From contig JAGHSC010000275.1 in NCBI GenBank assembly GCA_018066065.1, positions 1-6,223 on the forward strand: a stretch of DNA of 6,223 nucleotides, read 5' to 3'. This DNA comes from Candidatus Cryptobacteroides faecihippi (GTDB lineage Bacteria > Bacteroidota > Bacteroidia > Bacteroidales > UBA932). The notes under the pieces are model-generated. The model ran no database searches, had not been told where the DNA came from, and saw only the letters and a program-made list of their open reading frames with translations. Shown here piece by piece: positions 5,871 through 6,223 of the stretch (positions within the stretch are counted from its first letter, which is position 1; each line of letters starts with the position of its first letter). Position numbers and translations under genes: made by a program.

Positions 5871-5900
5871 TATATGCAGAAAAAATTTGCAGGTGAAAAT
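5853..5900 (+). repeat. Direct repeat GGTGAAAAT at 39-bp spacing
   Basis: GGTGAAAAT occurs at 5853-5861 and again at 5892-5900. The first copy sits in the spacer of the inverted repeat and the second between the -33 and -7 boxes of the rRNA promoter. In A-rich sequence a 9-mer pair can arise by chance, so a regulatory meaning is tentative. Confidence 0.35.
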
Positions 5901-5916
5901 TTTGTTACTACCTTTG
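5886..5916 (+). promoter_or_regulatory. rRNA operon promoter, Bacteroidota consensus
   Basis: TTTG at 5886-5889 is followed by exactly 19 nt and TACCTTTG at 5909-5916. Both boxes match the Bacteroidota consensus in full. The sequence upstream (5856-5885) is A-rich and could act as an UP element. A transcription start near 5923 would leave a leader of about 145 nt before 16S rRNA. Confidence 0.85.
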
Positions 5917-5922
5917 CACCCG

Positions 5923-6068
5923 CTTCGGAAATGAGGCACACAACAAGATCATTGAAAAGACTGAAGGAAGTACAAGCAAGTACCGAGAAATTTGATAAAC
6001 GAGAGCGTTGATTTCTTAGAGAAGTTAAAACTGTCGGGATCTGACTGGAAATTTAAAATTGTGTATAT
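5923..6068 (+). other. 16S rRNA leader with candidate antitermination/processing elements
   Basis: This stretch between the inferred transcription start and mature 16S rRNA holds no gene. It contains three short stem-loops: GTAC-AAGCAA-GTAC (5970-5983), AACG-AGAG-CGTT (5998-6009) and TTCT-TAG-AGAA (6013-6023). rRNA leaders usually carry boxB/boxA-like antitermination sites and one strand of the RNase III processing stem. The GTAC hairpin is a boxB candidate, but I cannot identify boxA with confidence, and the processing partner lies beyond the window. The sequence just before the rRNA (6045-6068) is AT-rich. Confidence 0.5.
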
Positions 6069-6223
6069 ACAAAGAAGAGTTTGATCCTGGCTCAGGATGA
6101 ACGCTAGCGGCAGGCTTAACACATGCAAGTCGAGGGGCAGCGGGGAGTAGCAATACTCTGCCGGCGACCGGCAAAAGGGTGCGTAACGCGTGAGCGACAT
6201 TCCCGTGACTGGGGTATAACCGA
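6069..6223 (+). rRNA. rrs: 16S ribosomal RNA, 5' part (cut by window edge)
   Basis: The universal AGAGTTTGATCCTGGCTCAG begins at 6076, which is E. coli position 8 and places the mature 5' end near 6069. It continues with GATGAACGCTAGCGGCAGGC, TTAACACATGCAAGTCGAGG and GTGCGTAACGCGTGAGC, the expected first variable region. CTTAACACATGCAAGTCGAGGGG is a Bacteroidota hallmark, and the GCTAGCGGCAGGC variant differs from the GCTAGCTACAGGC of Bacteroides. About 155 of the usual ~1,500 nt are present. The 5' end is set by alignment from memory and may be off by a few bases. Confidence 0.97.

Noticed and set aside
5256..5939. 227-codon minus-strand frame over the nucleoside hydrolase and rRNA promoter
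   Set aside because: It is antisense to a complete enzyme gene, crosses a terminator stem and the rRNA promoter, and has a cysteine/arginine-rich shadow composition.
5949..6200. 83-codon minus-strand frame over the 16S leader and 16S rRNA
   Set aside because: It is antisense to rRNA; the open frame is incidental.
1..6223. CRISPR arrays, insertion sequences, tRNA genes, phage or defence genes
   Set aside because: I found no regularly spaced repeats, transposase-like frames, tRNA cloverleaf sequences or defence domains; the window is covered by housekeeping and catabolic genes.

Overview
This window comes from a member of the Bacteroidota, most likely Bacteroidales. Four lines of evidence agree. 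The partial 16S rRNA at the right end has a Bacteroidales-type 5' region, including the variant GCTAGCGGCAGGC that I associate from memory with Rikenellaceae-like and uncultured gut/rumen lineages rather than Bacteroides. Three intergenic regions carry the Bacteroidota promoter pair TTG/TTTG, about 19 nt, then TAnnTTTG. Most starts lack a Shine-Dalgarno sequence and have A-rich leaders. The gene content is typical of the group. Genus-level placement is not possible from what is visible.

Layout. (1) Positions 1-521, minus strand: the first 173 codons of an exported lipoprotein that looks like the N-terminus of a bacterial alpha-2-macroglobulin. The gene runs off the left edge. (2) Positions 522-699: divergent intergenic region with a near-consensus promoter for the lipoprotein, and a weaker promoter plus a 13-bp palindrome for groES. 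(3) Positions 700-2601: groES-groEL, closed by a strong intrinsic terminator (2626-2680). (4) Positions 2699-5789: a three-gene operon of ribokinase (rbsK), a ten-helix ureide-permease-type/DMT transporter, and an exported nucleoside hydrolase. It has its own promoter and ends at a 12-bp-stem terminator (5804-5840). (5) Positions 5836-6068: a 10-bp inverted repeat, a consensus rRNA promoter and an rRNA leader. (6) Positions 6069-6223: the first ~155 nt of 16S rRNA, cut by the window edge.

How the genes may work together. The nucleoside hydrolase would release ribose (and a base) from nucleosides outside the cytoplasm, the transporter would import the product, and ribokinase would make ribose-5-phosphate. 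This resembles a minimal form of the ribose-utilisation (rus) locus known in Bacteroides thetaiotaomicron, without the SusC/D pair or a regulator visible here. The chaperonin operon and rRNA operon are ordinary housekeeping loci. The points of most interest are the compact nucleoside/ribose operon, the unusual nucleoside hydrolase active-site motifs, and two undescribed inverted repeats, one at the groES promoter and one upstream of the rRNA promoter.
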